A stretch of DNA of 17,717 bases from Dehalococcoidia bacterium SM23_28_2 (GTDB taxonomy: Bacteria; Chloroflexota; Dehalococcoidia; SM23-28-2). Shown here piece after piece: positions 1-6,488 of the stretch. The notes beneath the pieces were generated by a model. The model saw only the letters and a list, made by a program, of their open reading frames with translations. It made no database searches and had not been told where the DNA came from. A program made the position numbers and the translations under genes. Numbering within the stretch: the stretch's first letter is position 1; each line of letters begins with the position of its first letter. The DNA is taken from NCBI GenBank assembly GCA_001303545.1, contig LJUA01000017.1:1-17717 (forward strand). The letters are read 5' to 3'.

Positions 1-906
1 CGACCAGACGGCGATGTCCAGGCCGTTGCCCAGGGCCACTGTGTGCAGCCGCTCCATCTTAGCCCGAGTCGGCAGCTCTGCGCCATCCAATTGATAGCGC
101 CGGTCCAGACGACGATACTTGGGCTGGCCGAGGTTGGTGTATGCCAGGAGTTCCCAGCGCTCGACGCCGTTCAGCTCGTCGCGGATGTAGGCGGCCAGGC
201 GGGCAATGTTGTCCTCGTCGTCGGTGTAGCCGGGGATGATCGGCGTGCGAACCCACATCGGGATCCCCCGCTGGGCGATGCGCCCGGCGTTCTCCAGAAT
301 GCGATCGGGATAGACGCCGGTGGCCTGCCGATGGCGCTCCCGGTCGATCATCTTCAGGTCGTAGAGGACGAGGTCGACGAAGGGGAGGACACGCTCGTAG
401 ACCGGCCAGTCGGCGTGGCCGCAGGTGTCTAGAGCGGTATGCATCCCGTCCCTGTGACAGAGCTGCAGGAGCGCCTCTACGAACTCGGCCTGCATAAGGG
501 GCTCGCCACCAGATAGGGTGACTCCCCCGCCGGACGTCTCGTAGAAGGCGCGGTCCTTGGCCACCTCGGCGTGGAGCGCCTCGGCCGTCCACTCCCGCCC
601 GATAACCTCCAGGGCGGCCGCCGGGCAGGCCTCCTGGCACAGCCCGCAAACCGTGCAGCGCTCCCTGTCCAGACGCATCCCCTCCGGCACCAGCTCCAGG
701 GCATCCTCAGGACAGACCGCCAGGCACTCGCGGGCACCGATGCAGCGCACGTCGTACCATACCAGCTCCGGCCGGGGAGAGAGCCCCTCCGGATTGTGGC
801 ACCACTTACAGCGCAGAGGGCAGCCCTTCATGAAGACGGTCGTGCGGATGCCCGGCCCGTCCTCCGTGCTGAAGCGCTGGACGTTGAAGGTGATGCCGCT
901 GGGCAT
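1..906 (-). CDS. Glycyl-radical enzyme activating enzyme (radical SAM), C-terminus cut by window edge
   Basis: This is a PflA-like activase that would use S-adenosylmethionine and a [4Fe-4S] cluster to put the radical on the glycine of its partner GRE. The reading frame is open from ATG at 906 to base 1, giving 302 residues. Residues 29-36 hold the radical-SAM motif CPLRCKWC (C-x3-C-x2-C), next to the usual N-terminal EDGPGIRTTVF. Residues 55-94 form a ferredoxin-like insert: C55/C61/C65 and a complete C84-x2-C87-x2-C90-x3-C94 set. SGGEPL at 132-137 is the SAM-binding GGE motif. Family members are about 300 residues, so little is missing. The ATG lies only 3 nt after the stop of the upstream acyl-CoA dehydrogenase, implying translational coupling. 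The GRE it should activate is two genes upstream. Odd: the first insert cluster shows three cysteines, with Ala58 where the fourth usually lies. Substrate-specific naming is not possible. Confidence 0.95.
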   Translation of the reverse strand, partial: MPSGITFNVQRFSTEDGPGIRTTVFMKGCPLRCKWCHNPEGLSPRPELVWYDVRCIGARECLAVCPEDALELVPEGMRLDRERCTVCGLCQEACPAAALEVIGREWTAEALHAEVAKDRAFYETSGGGVTLSGGEPLMQAEFVEALLQLCHRDGMHTALDTCGHADWPVYERVLPFVDLVLYDLKMIDRERHRQATGVYPDRILENAGRIAQRGIPMWVRTPIIPGYTDDEDNIARLAAYIRDELNGVERWELLAYTNLGQPKYRRLDRRYQLDGAELPTRAKMERLHTVALGNGLDIAVWS

Positions 907-909
907 GGT

Positions 910-2145
910 CTACTCGTAGACTTTCTCTTCCAGCTTGTCCGCCTCAAGCGCGTCGGCCTCCACGTCACGTCCCTGCCAGGGGAGGCCCAGCTCCCGGTAG
1001 TACTCGTGCTGGATAATGAGATTCATGATCTCGCTGGTGCCCGTCCAGATCATGGACAACCGCGCGTCGCGCAGCAGCCGCTCGATCGGATAGACGTTGG
1101 TGTAGCCGATGCCGCCCATGATCTGCATGGCGTGGTTGATGATCTCCCAGCCTGACTCCGTGACGAACTTCTTGGTCTCGGAGACCAGGCGGCGGAGGCG
1201 CCCCGCCTCGTCGCCGGCGTCGATGCAGCGGGCGCTAAAGTGAACCATCGCCCGGCAGGCATCGAGGAGGGTAATGCTATCAGCCACCCTGAAGCTAACC
1301 CCCTGGAAGGCACGGATCTTCTGGCCGAAGGCCTTGCGGCGGTCGCTGTAGCGGGCGGCGATGTCCAGGGCTGATCGGGCCCCACCGAGTGCGCCCGCTG
1401 CGCTGGTCATCCGCTCGGGGATCATCATCTGGTAGAAGATCTCGGCCCCGCCGTGCTCCCGGCCGATGAGGTTCTCCCTCGGCACGCAGACGTCCCGGAA
1501 GTAAACCCGGCCGGCTCCACCGCCGCGGGTGCCCATCAGGCCGTAGACGTGCTGAACCTCGACTTCAGGCCCCTTCTCCACGATGAAGGCGCTGAGCGAC
1601 TGGCGCGAGGGGCCGTCCGGGTTGGTGCGCGCATACACCAGGAAGAAGTCAGCCCCTTCGGCGCCGACGATGAATCGCTTCTGGCCGTTGAGCACGTAGA
1701 CATCGCCCTCGCGCCGCGCCGTGGTCGTCGCCCCGAAGAAGTCGGAGCCGCCTCGCGGCTCGGTGAGAGCCTCGGCCACGGTGAGCCGGCCTTCGAGGGC
1801 AGGGCGCAACCACTTCGCCTTCTGCTCCGGTGTGCCGAAGACGTTCAGCGCCTCACCGACGATGCTGACCAGGGAGTAGAGACAGGGCAGTGATCCTCCC
1901 AGCACGCCCACCTCCGCCAGGGCCACCACCTCTTCCGACCAACCCAGCCCACGGCCGCCGTACTCCTCGGGGAAGCGCAGGCCCAGCAGCCGGCGGCGGG
2001 CGGCCGCTTCTATGAACTGACGAGGGTAGTGCACCCGCTCGGCATCCATGTCCAGGATGAGCTGACGGGGCACATCGTCACGCGCGAAAGCGCGCACTTC
2101 GTCGCGCAGGCTCTTCTGTTCCTCAGTGAGCAGAACGTCCAGCAT
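910..2145 (-). CDS. Acyl-CoA dehydrogenase (IVD/LCAD-type catalytic Glu position)
   Basis: This is an FAD-dependent acyl-CoA dehydrogenase of 411 residues that would introduce an alpha,beta double bond into a CoA thioester and pass electrons to ETF. The N-terminal helical domain starts [17 protein letters not shown]. The middle domain has [15 protein letters not shown] (124-138) and LNGQKRFI. The C-terminal domain has [13 protein letters not shown] (270-282), [10 protein letters not shown] (341-350) and [11 protein letters not shown]. The usual C-terminal catalytic Glu of the MCAD type is Thr368 (IWTGTSE). Glu244 in [13 protein letters not shown] sits where isovaleryl-CoA and long-chain dehydrogenases carry theirs. 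The start at 2145 is chosen because AAAGGAGGGG lies 5 nt upstream; an in-frame ATG at 2190 lacks this. It sits between the GRE gene and its activase gene on the same strand, so its substrate probably belongs to the same pathway. The acyl group is unknown. Confidence 0.95.
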   Translation of the reverse strand: MLDVLLTEEQKSLRDEVRAFARDDVPRQLILDMDAERVHYPRQFIEAAARRRLLGLRFPEEYGGRGLGWSEEVVALAEVGVLGGSLPCLYSLVSIVGEALNVFGTPEQKAKWLRPALEGRLTVAEALTEPRGGSDFFGATTTARREGDVYVLNGQKRFIVGAEGADFFLVYARTNPDGPSRQSLSAFIVEKGPEVEVQHVYGLMGTRGGGAGRVYFRDVCVPRENLIGREHGGAEIFYQMMIPERMTSAAGALGGARSALDIAARYSDRRKAFGQKIRAFQGVSFRVADSITLLDACRAMVHFSARCIDAGDEAGRLRRLVSETKKFVTESGWEIINHAMQIMGGIGYTNVYPIERLLRDARLSMIWTGTSEIMNLIIQHEYYRELGLPWQGRDVEADALEADKLEEKVYE

Positions 2146-2150
2146 TATGT

Positions 2151-2160
2151 CCCCTCCTTT
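2151..2160 (-). promoter_or_regulatory. Shine-Dalgarno site that fixes the acyl-CoA dehydrogenase start
   Basis: AAAGGAGGGG on the minus strand, followed by ACATA and the ATG at 2145. The near-perfect anti-16S match and 5-nt spacing argue against the longer frame starting at 2190. Confidence 0.8.
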
Positions 2161-2217
2161 GACGGTTGCAGGCGCGCCATGCGAAGTCATGACGCACCAG
2201 CGCGCTTCGGCAACGGC

Positions 2218-4602
2218 CTACAGCCCGTGCGCCTCACGGGCAATGATCTCGTCCTGAATCTCCTTCCCCAGCATGACGAAGTAGGCGTTGTAGCCGGTCA
2301 CCCGCACCAAGAGATTGCGATATGTTTCCGGATCGGCCTGAGCCGCACGCAAGGTAGCGGGGTCCAGGACGTTGATCATCAAAGATGTGCCGCCCACCCG
2401 ACCGTAGGCGCGTAGCAGGGCGGCAAGCTTCGTCCGGTGGTCCGCGTCTCGAACCAGAGATGGGCTGAGATTGATGGTGTGGGAGGCGCCATTGGGAGCG
2501 GTCTCCATCCCCAGGTTGCCCACCGACTTGATGATCGCCGTGGGGCCCTGGCAATCGGCGCCGTTGACGGGGCACACACCGTTGGAGAGAAACGTCCCCC
2601 GCTTGCGGCCGTCGGGTGTGGCAGCGGTAGAGGGAGCGTAGGCGATCCAGTAATTCCAGGAGAGGTAGCCACCTCGATAGCGCCGCCCGCTGGCCGGCGC
2701 GGTATGCTTGAAAGCTTCCTCTGTCCAGAACCGAGAGACCTCACAGGCGATGTCATCGACGTAGGGCTCGTCATTGCCGAACTTGGGTGCCTTGCTGACC
2801 AGCGTCTGGCGCAGCGACTCGTACCCCTCGAAATTAGCTCCGATGGCCGTCAACAGCTCACCCATGTCGACGCTCTTGTCATCGTAGACCAGCTTCTTGA
2901 CGGCCGCCAGGGAGTCCACCGCCGTGGCCAGGGCGATGCCCTCCACGGTGATGTAGTTGTGCACTGCCCCGCCGGCGGTGATGTCGCGGCCACTGTCGGC
3001 GCAGCCATCGACCAGCGCGCTCAGGTAGGGCGTCGGCTCCAAGGCAGCGCGGATGGCGTCGGCCCCGTTGTTGCAGTCGATCAAGCGCTCCAGAAGCGCT
3101 TTGAGCTGGGCCTTGAAGGCAGCAAGGAAGGCGGAGAAGTCGGCGAAGCGCCTGGGGTCACCGGTGGATGGCCCCACCCGCTTGCCTGTCTGCATGTCTC
3201 TGCCGTCGTTCAGGGTCAGCTCCACCGCCTTGGCGATGTTCAGGTTCACATCCACTGTGCCCGATCGATCGTTGCCCTGGAGGGTGTTCTCCAGGCAACC
3301 GACCGGCGCGTAGTCCCAGAGTTCGTCCTTGGGCAGCCCCTGCCATTCGAGGCCCCGTATGGAGGCCTCGTCGAAGTTGAGGAGGAAGGGAGAGCCCTGA
3401 GCCCTGGCGATCAGCTCCACGACCCGCTGGAGCAGGTCGTCGGGCGTGTTGTCGTGGAGGCGCACGTTGGGCTTCGGCTCCAGAAGGTTCATGTCCTCGA
3501 TGACGTCCAGCATGAGCCAGGTGAGCGGATTGCTGACATCCTCACCGTTGGGGCCCAGGCCGCCGAGGGTGACAAGCTGCCCGAAGCCGGAGTTGATCCC
3601 CTGATTGGTGCCCACCCGGCCCTGGTAGTCGTAGGCGTAGTTGTGCTTGATCCAGTAGCACTGGAGCAGCTCCCTCGCCTCATCGCGCGTTATCTGCCCC
3701 GACTCGATGTCGCGCTGATAGTAAGGATAGAGATACTGGTCGATGCGGCCGTGAGAGACGCCGGGCCCAGGATATGACTCCGCTGCCATTATCAGCATGT
3801 GGCTGAACCAGAGGGCCTGCAGCGCCTCGTAGAAGGATTCAGCCGGCTCCCAGGGCACCCTCCGGCAGATGGCGGCGATCCGCCGCAGCTCCTCACGACG
3901 GCGCTCATCGGGTTCCTCCGCCGCTAGCCGCTCGGCCTCATCTGCGTAGCGAGAGGCAAACAGCGCCGCCGCCTGGCAGGAGACGATCAGCGCCCGCAGG
4001 AGATCCTTCTTCCTGCCTCGCGCCTGCTGAAGCTTCTCCTCCAGCTCAGCCACGATCCCCCGGAAACCGAGGCGGAGGACCTTCGGGTAGTTGGGGATGA
4101 GATGGCCGGGCACAGCGCCGCAGTTGCCGACGCCCAAGCTATTGAGCTCCTCCGCCTTCCGACGCCAGCGCTTGACCATCGTCTTCCAGCGTCGACCCTC
4201 TCGCCGGTTGTGCGTCTTGGACAGGGCGGTGTTGGAGTAGGAGCCAACGATCAGCTCACCGTCCAGGATCTTGACTGGCAGGTGCTTCTCCACAACCGTT
4301 CGGAAGAAGAGAGCCCGCCGCACGACGAGCGGCCCCCGCCAGAAGCCCGGCGGCAGCTCCACGTGCTCGGCGGCAGCCAGCAGGCTATCCTGGTAGGCGT
4401 CCAAAAAAGCATACAGCTCAGGGACAACGGTCCAGTTGTGGGGCGACCAGACCTCGTCCCAGGGCGTCCCGCTGGTATAGGGACGCACCTCGTTGCGGAA
4501 GTAGTCCCTCGAATAGAAGGAGAAGAACTCCTCACGCAGGCGGCGGGTCCGCGGGGAGAGAGAGGGGGAGGCGGACCAGACGGTAGAAGCGACCATCACC
4601 AT
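2218..4602 (-). CDS. Glycyl radical enzyme (PFL-like catalytic subunit), substrate unknown
   Basis: This is a full-length GRE of 794 residues, the normal size for the family. The PFL domain runs from about residue 25 to 660 (ISL-like GRIDQYLYPYYQRDIESG at 285-302). The active-site loop is APVGCLENTLQGNDRSGTVD, with Cys436 as the thiyl residue and Glu438 as the likely acid/base. The C-terminal glycyl-radical motif is RVTGYNAYF, with Gly770 as the radical site (bases 2293-2295). Cys-x-Glu is seen in dehydratase, lyase and decarboxylase GREs and argues against pyruvate formate-lyase (Cys-Cys) and against fumarate-adding synthases. The loop lacks the Pro of the GCVEP signature of glycerol, propanediol, choline and isethionate enzymes, so those functions are unlikely. 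An arylacetate-decarboxylase-like role is possible but only inferred. AGGAG precedes two in-frame ATGs (4602 and 4596), so the start is ambiguous by two codons. The protein is cytoplasmic and oxygen-sensitive. No small subunit or microcompartment shell gene is visible. Confidence 0.96.
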   Translation of the reverse strand: MVMVASTVWSASPSLSPRTRRLREEFFSFYSRDYFRNEVRPYTSGTPWDEVWSPHNWTVVPELYAFLDAYQDSLLAAAEHVELPPGFWRGPLVVRRALFFRTVVEKHLPVKILDGELIVGSYSNTALSKTHNRREGRRWKTMVKRWRRKAEELNSLGVGNCGAVPGHLIPNYPKVLRLGFRGIVAELEEKLQQARGRKKDLLRALIVSCQAAALFASRYADEAERLAAEEPDERRREELRRIAAICRRVPWEPAESFYEALQALWFSHMLIMAAESYPGPGVSHGRIDQYLYPYYQRDIESGQITRDEARELLQCYWIKHNYAYDYQGRVGTNQGINSGFGQLVTLGGLGPNGEDVSNPLTWLMLDVIEDMNLLEPKPNVRLHDNTPDDLLQRVVELIARAQGSPFLLNFDEASIRGLEWQGLPKDELWDYAPVGCLENTLQGNDRSGTVDVNLNIAKAVELTLNDGRDMQTGKRVGPSTGDPRRFADFSAFLAAFKAQLKALLERLIDCNNGADAIRAALEPTPYLSALVDGCADSGRDITAGGAVHNYITVEGIALATAVDSLAAVKKLVYDDKSVDMGELLTAIGANFEGYESLRQTLVSKAPKFGNDEPYVDDIACEVSRFWTEEAFKHTAPASGRRYRGGYLSWNYWIAYAPSTAATPDGRKRGTFLSNGVCPVNGADCQGPTAIIKSVGNLGMETAPNGASHTINLSPSLVRDADHRTKLAALLRAYGRVGGTSLMINVLDPATLRAAQADPETYRNLLVRVTGYNAYFVMLGKEIQDEIIAREAHGL

Positions 4603-4663
4603 TGCTCTCCTGCCGCGGCTACAGCCACGAGCCGCGTTAAGTAAATTATACAGTGTCTGGCGG

Positions 4664-5077
4664 TTACTCGCCCATGACCTTGACCACCACCCGCTTGCGG
4701 CGCTGGCCGTCGAACTCGGCGTAGAAGACCTGCTCCCAGGGGCCTAGGTCCAGCCTCCCTTCGGTGATAGGCAGCACGACCTGATGGTGGACCAACGTTC
4801 GCTTGAGGTGAGCGTCGCCGTTGTCCTCGCCGGTGCGGTGGTGCTTGTAGTCCTTCCGATAGGGTGCGAGTCTCTCTACCCACTCCCAGAAGTCCTCCCA
4901 AAGGCCGTCCTCGTGGTCGTTGACCCAGATGCCAGCGGTAATGTGCATGGCGCTCACCAGGCAGAAGCCCTCCTGAACGCCCGATTTCTTGAGCACGGCC
5001 TCCACGTCACCGGTGATGTTCGCCAGATGGTGTCGGCTTCCGGTATTGAACCACAGATATTCGGTGTAGCTCCTCAT
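4664..5077 (-). CDS. YjbQ/UPF0047 family protein
   Basis: This 137-residue single-domain protein has the usual length and ending of the YjbQ (UPF0047) family: [15 protein letters not shown] at 79-93, [18 protein letters not shown] at 100-117, then [15 protein letters not shown]. Conserved His46, His79/80, Asp85, Asn86 and His90 resemble the family's putative metal/active-site residues. Some members were reported to have weak thiamine-phosphate synthase activity, but the physiological role of the family is unsettled. The gene starts 61 nt upstream of the GRE gene on the same strand and is the first gene after the divergent promoter region, so it probably heads the GRE operon. GGGAGGGTG just before the ATG could serve as ribosome binding site. 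I cannot say whether it takes part in the GRE pathway or simply rides along. Confidence 0.92.
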   Translation of the reverse strand: MRSYTEYLWFNTGSRHHLANITGDVEAVLKKSGVQEGFCLVSAMHITAGIWVNDHEDGLWEDFWEWVERLAPYRKDYKHHRTGEDNGDAHLKRTLVHHQVVLPITEGRLDLGPWEQVFYAEFDGQRRKRVVVKVMGE

Positions 5078-5120
5078 GGGTCACCCTCCCATTGCCAAAT
5101 GCCCTTTGGTCGCCCTTCCT

Positions 5121-5132
5121 CCCAATATTGGG
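5121..5132. repeat. Perfect 12-bp palindrome CCCAATATTGGG in divergent promoter region
   Basis: This two-fold symmetric site lies in the 161-nt gap between the minus-strand yjbQ-GRE operon and the plus-strand acyl-CoA dehydrogenase. Its position suits an operator for a dimeric regulator acting on one or both directions. No regulator gene is visible nearby. Confidence 0.5.
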
Positions 5133-5168
5133 TCGGAGCCGCTCAGGCCCCACCCAAATGTGCCATCT

Positions 5169-5197
5169 TTGCATGTTACAATGCTAGCTGCCATAAT
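5169..5197 (+). promoter_or_regulatory. Possible sigma70-like promoter for the plus-strand acyl-CoA dehydrogenase
   Basis: CATAAT (5192-5197, 5 of 6 to the -10 consensus) lies 17 nt after TTGCAT (5169-5174, only TTG matching). The start codon follows about 40 nt later. The -35 is weak, so this is tentative. Confidence 0.3.
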
Positions 5198-5238
5198 AGG
5201 GAAGCTTCCACACGTTGAGGGTTGTAGAGGAGGCAACG

Positions 5239-6408
5239 ATGGACTTCCGGTTTAGCGAAGAGGAGGAAGCCTTCCGCAAAGAGGTAAGAGAATTCCTCCG
5301 GAAGGAATGGACTCTCACCGACTATGATCTGGACAACCAGGAGCACTGGGATGCAGCCAAAGAGCTGGAAAGGAAACTTGGTGCCAAGGGATGGCTCTGC
5401 ATGGCCTGGCCGAAGGAATACGGCGGCCTGGGCGCCAGCCACATGCACCGACTGGTGTTCCAGGAGGAAATGGCCTCTGCCCACGCGCCCATCCTAGACG
5501 GTCAGGGTGTGTACATGGTGGGGCCGTGCCTGATGGCCATGGGCACTGAAGAACAGAAGCGACGCTTCCTGCCGCCCATCGCCCGCAGCGAGGTTGTCTG
5601 GGTCCAAGGGTTCAGCGAGCCCAATGCCGGCTCTGACCTGGCTAGCCTCCAGACTCGCGCCGTGCTCGACGGCGATGACTACGTAGTCAACGGACAGAAG
5701 ACCTGGACCACCAGAGGCCATCGCGGCGACTGGATACACCTTATGGTTAGAACAGATCCCAATGTCCCAAAGCATAAGGGCATCTCCTACCTTCTGGTAG
5801 ACATGCGATCGCCTGGCGTCAGCATCAACCCTATCGTCAACATGGCGGGGCGGGCTGACTACTACGAGGTCTACTTCGACAACGTGCACGTGCCTAAGAG
5901 CAACCTTGTGGGCAAAGAGAACGAGGGTTGGCGCGTGGCCCTTACCACCCTGGCCTTTGAACGATCCGCCATTGGTTCCTATGCTGTCCAGACCCGTGAG
6001 ATTCTCCAGGATCTTGTGCAGTTCGCCAGAGAGACCAAGCGAGACGGCCAGCCCCTTATTGAAGACCCGATGATCGGTCGCGGGTTAGCCGAACTAGCCA
6101 TCGAGACGGAGGTCGCCCAACTCCTCAGCCATCGTATCGTCTGGATGGCAAGTCGTGGCCTCATGCCCAACTACGAGTCCTCAGTAGCCAAGACCTTCAC
6201 CACCGAACTCCAGCAGCGAATTGCCAACTTCGGCATACATGTCCTGGGGCTATATGGCCAGCTAGAAAAGGATTCGAAGTGGGCCGCCCTGGAGGGCCGC
6301 ATTCGGTACGAGTACCTGTGGACCGTGGGCGTGACCATCTACGCTGGCAGCAATGAGATCCAGCGCAACATCATCGCCACCCGCGGTCTAAACCTGCCGC
6401 GAGGGTAG
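5239..6408 (+). CDS. Acyl-CoA dehydrogenase, FadE-like
   Basis: This is a 389-residue FAD-dependent acyl-CoA dehydrogenase. It has the N-terminal helical domain MDFRFSEEEEAFRKEVREFL, the substrate/FAD middle-domain motif QGFSEPNAGSDLASLQTRA (123-141), NGQKTWTT (151-158), and the C-terminal TIYAGSNEIQRNIIATRGL (366-384). At the MCAD-type catalytic position it has Ala369 (IYAGSNE). Glu241 in TLAFERSAIGSYA occupies the alternative helix-G position. This arrangement is common in bacterial FadE proteins that act on bulky, branched or ring-bearing acyl-CoAs. The start is set by AGGAGG (5228-5233) 5 nt before the ATG; an in-frame TTG at 5215 is less likely. It is clearly divergent from the dehydrogenase at 910-2145 and is transcribed away from the GRE operon. 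A hairpin terminator follows, so it appears monocistronic. The substrate is unknown. Confidence 0.95.
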   Translation: MDFRFSEEEEAFRKEVREFLRKEWTLTDYDLDNQEHWDAAKELERKLGAKGWLCMAWPKEYGGLGASHMHRLVFQEEMASAHAPILDGQGVYMVGPCLMAMGTEEQKRRFLPPIARSEVVWVQGFSEPNAGSDLASLQTRAVLDGDDYVVNGQKTWTTRGHRGDWIHLMVRTDPNVPKHKGISYLLVDMRSPGVSINPIVNMAGRADYYEVYFDNVHVPKSNLVGKENEGWRVALTTLAFERSAIGSYAVQTREILQDLVQFARETKRDGQPLIEDPMIGRGLAELAIETEVAQLLSHRIVWMASRGLMPNYESSVAKTFTTELQQRIANFGIHVLGLYGQLEKDSKWAALEGRIRYEYLWTVGVTIYAGSNEIQRNIIATRGLNLPRG

Positions 6409-6437
6409 CCCCTCCCAGCGAGACAGCGAGCGAGACG

Positions 6438-6479
6438 AAGAGTCGCCTCGGCTTCCACGCCGAGGCGACTCTTATTAGA
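6438..6479 (+). terminator. Intrinsic-type terminator hairpin after the acyl-CoA dehydrogenase
   Basis: A perfect 15-bp stem (AAGAGTCGCCTCGGC at 6438-6452 pairing with 6459-6473) has a 6-nt TTCCAC loop and is followed by ATTAGATTCTT, a T-rich but broken tail. It lies 30 nt after the stop codon. The stem is long and uninterrupted; the poor T-tract is the only weakness. Confidence 0.75.
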
Positions 6480-6488
6480 TTCTTCCTG

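Noticed and set aside
59..737. Several open frames over the left end on both strands
   Set aside because: All overlap the activase frame, which carries the radical-SAM and ferredoxin cysteine motifs and is the only one with coherent homology.
2437..3777. A 446-residue open frame on the plus strand
   Set aside because: It is antisense to the GRE gene, whose active-site and glycyl-radical motifs are intact. The plus-strand translation shows no recognisable domain and no ribosome binding site.
2218..4602. Benzylsuccinate/alkylsuccinate synthase (suggested by the adjacent acyl-CoA dehydrogenase)
   Set aside because: The active-site Cys is followed by x-Glu as in lyase/decarboxylase GREs, and no small subunits, CoA-transferase or ligase are present.
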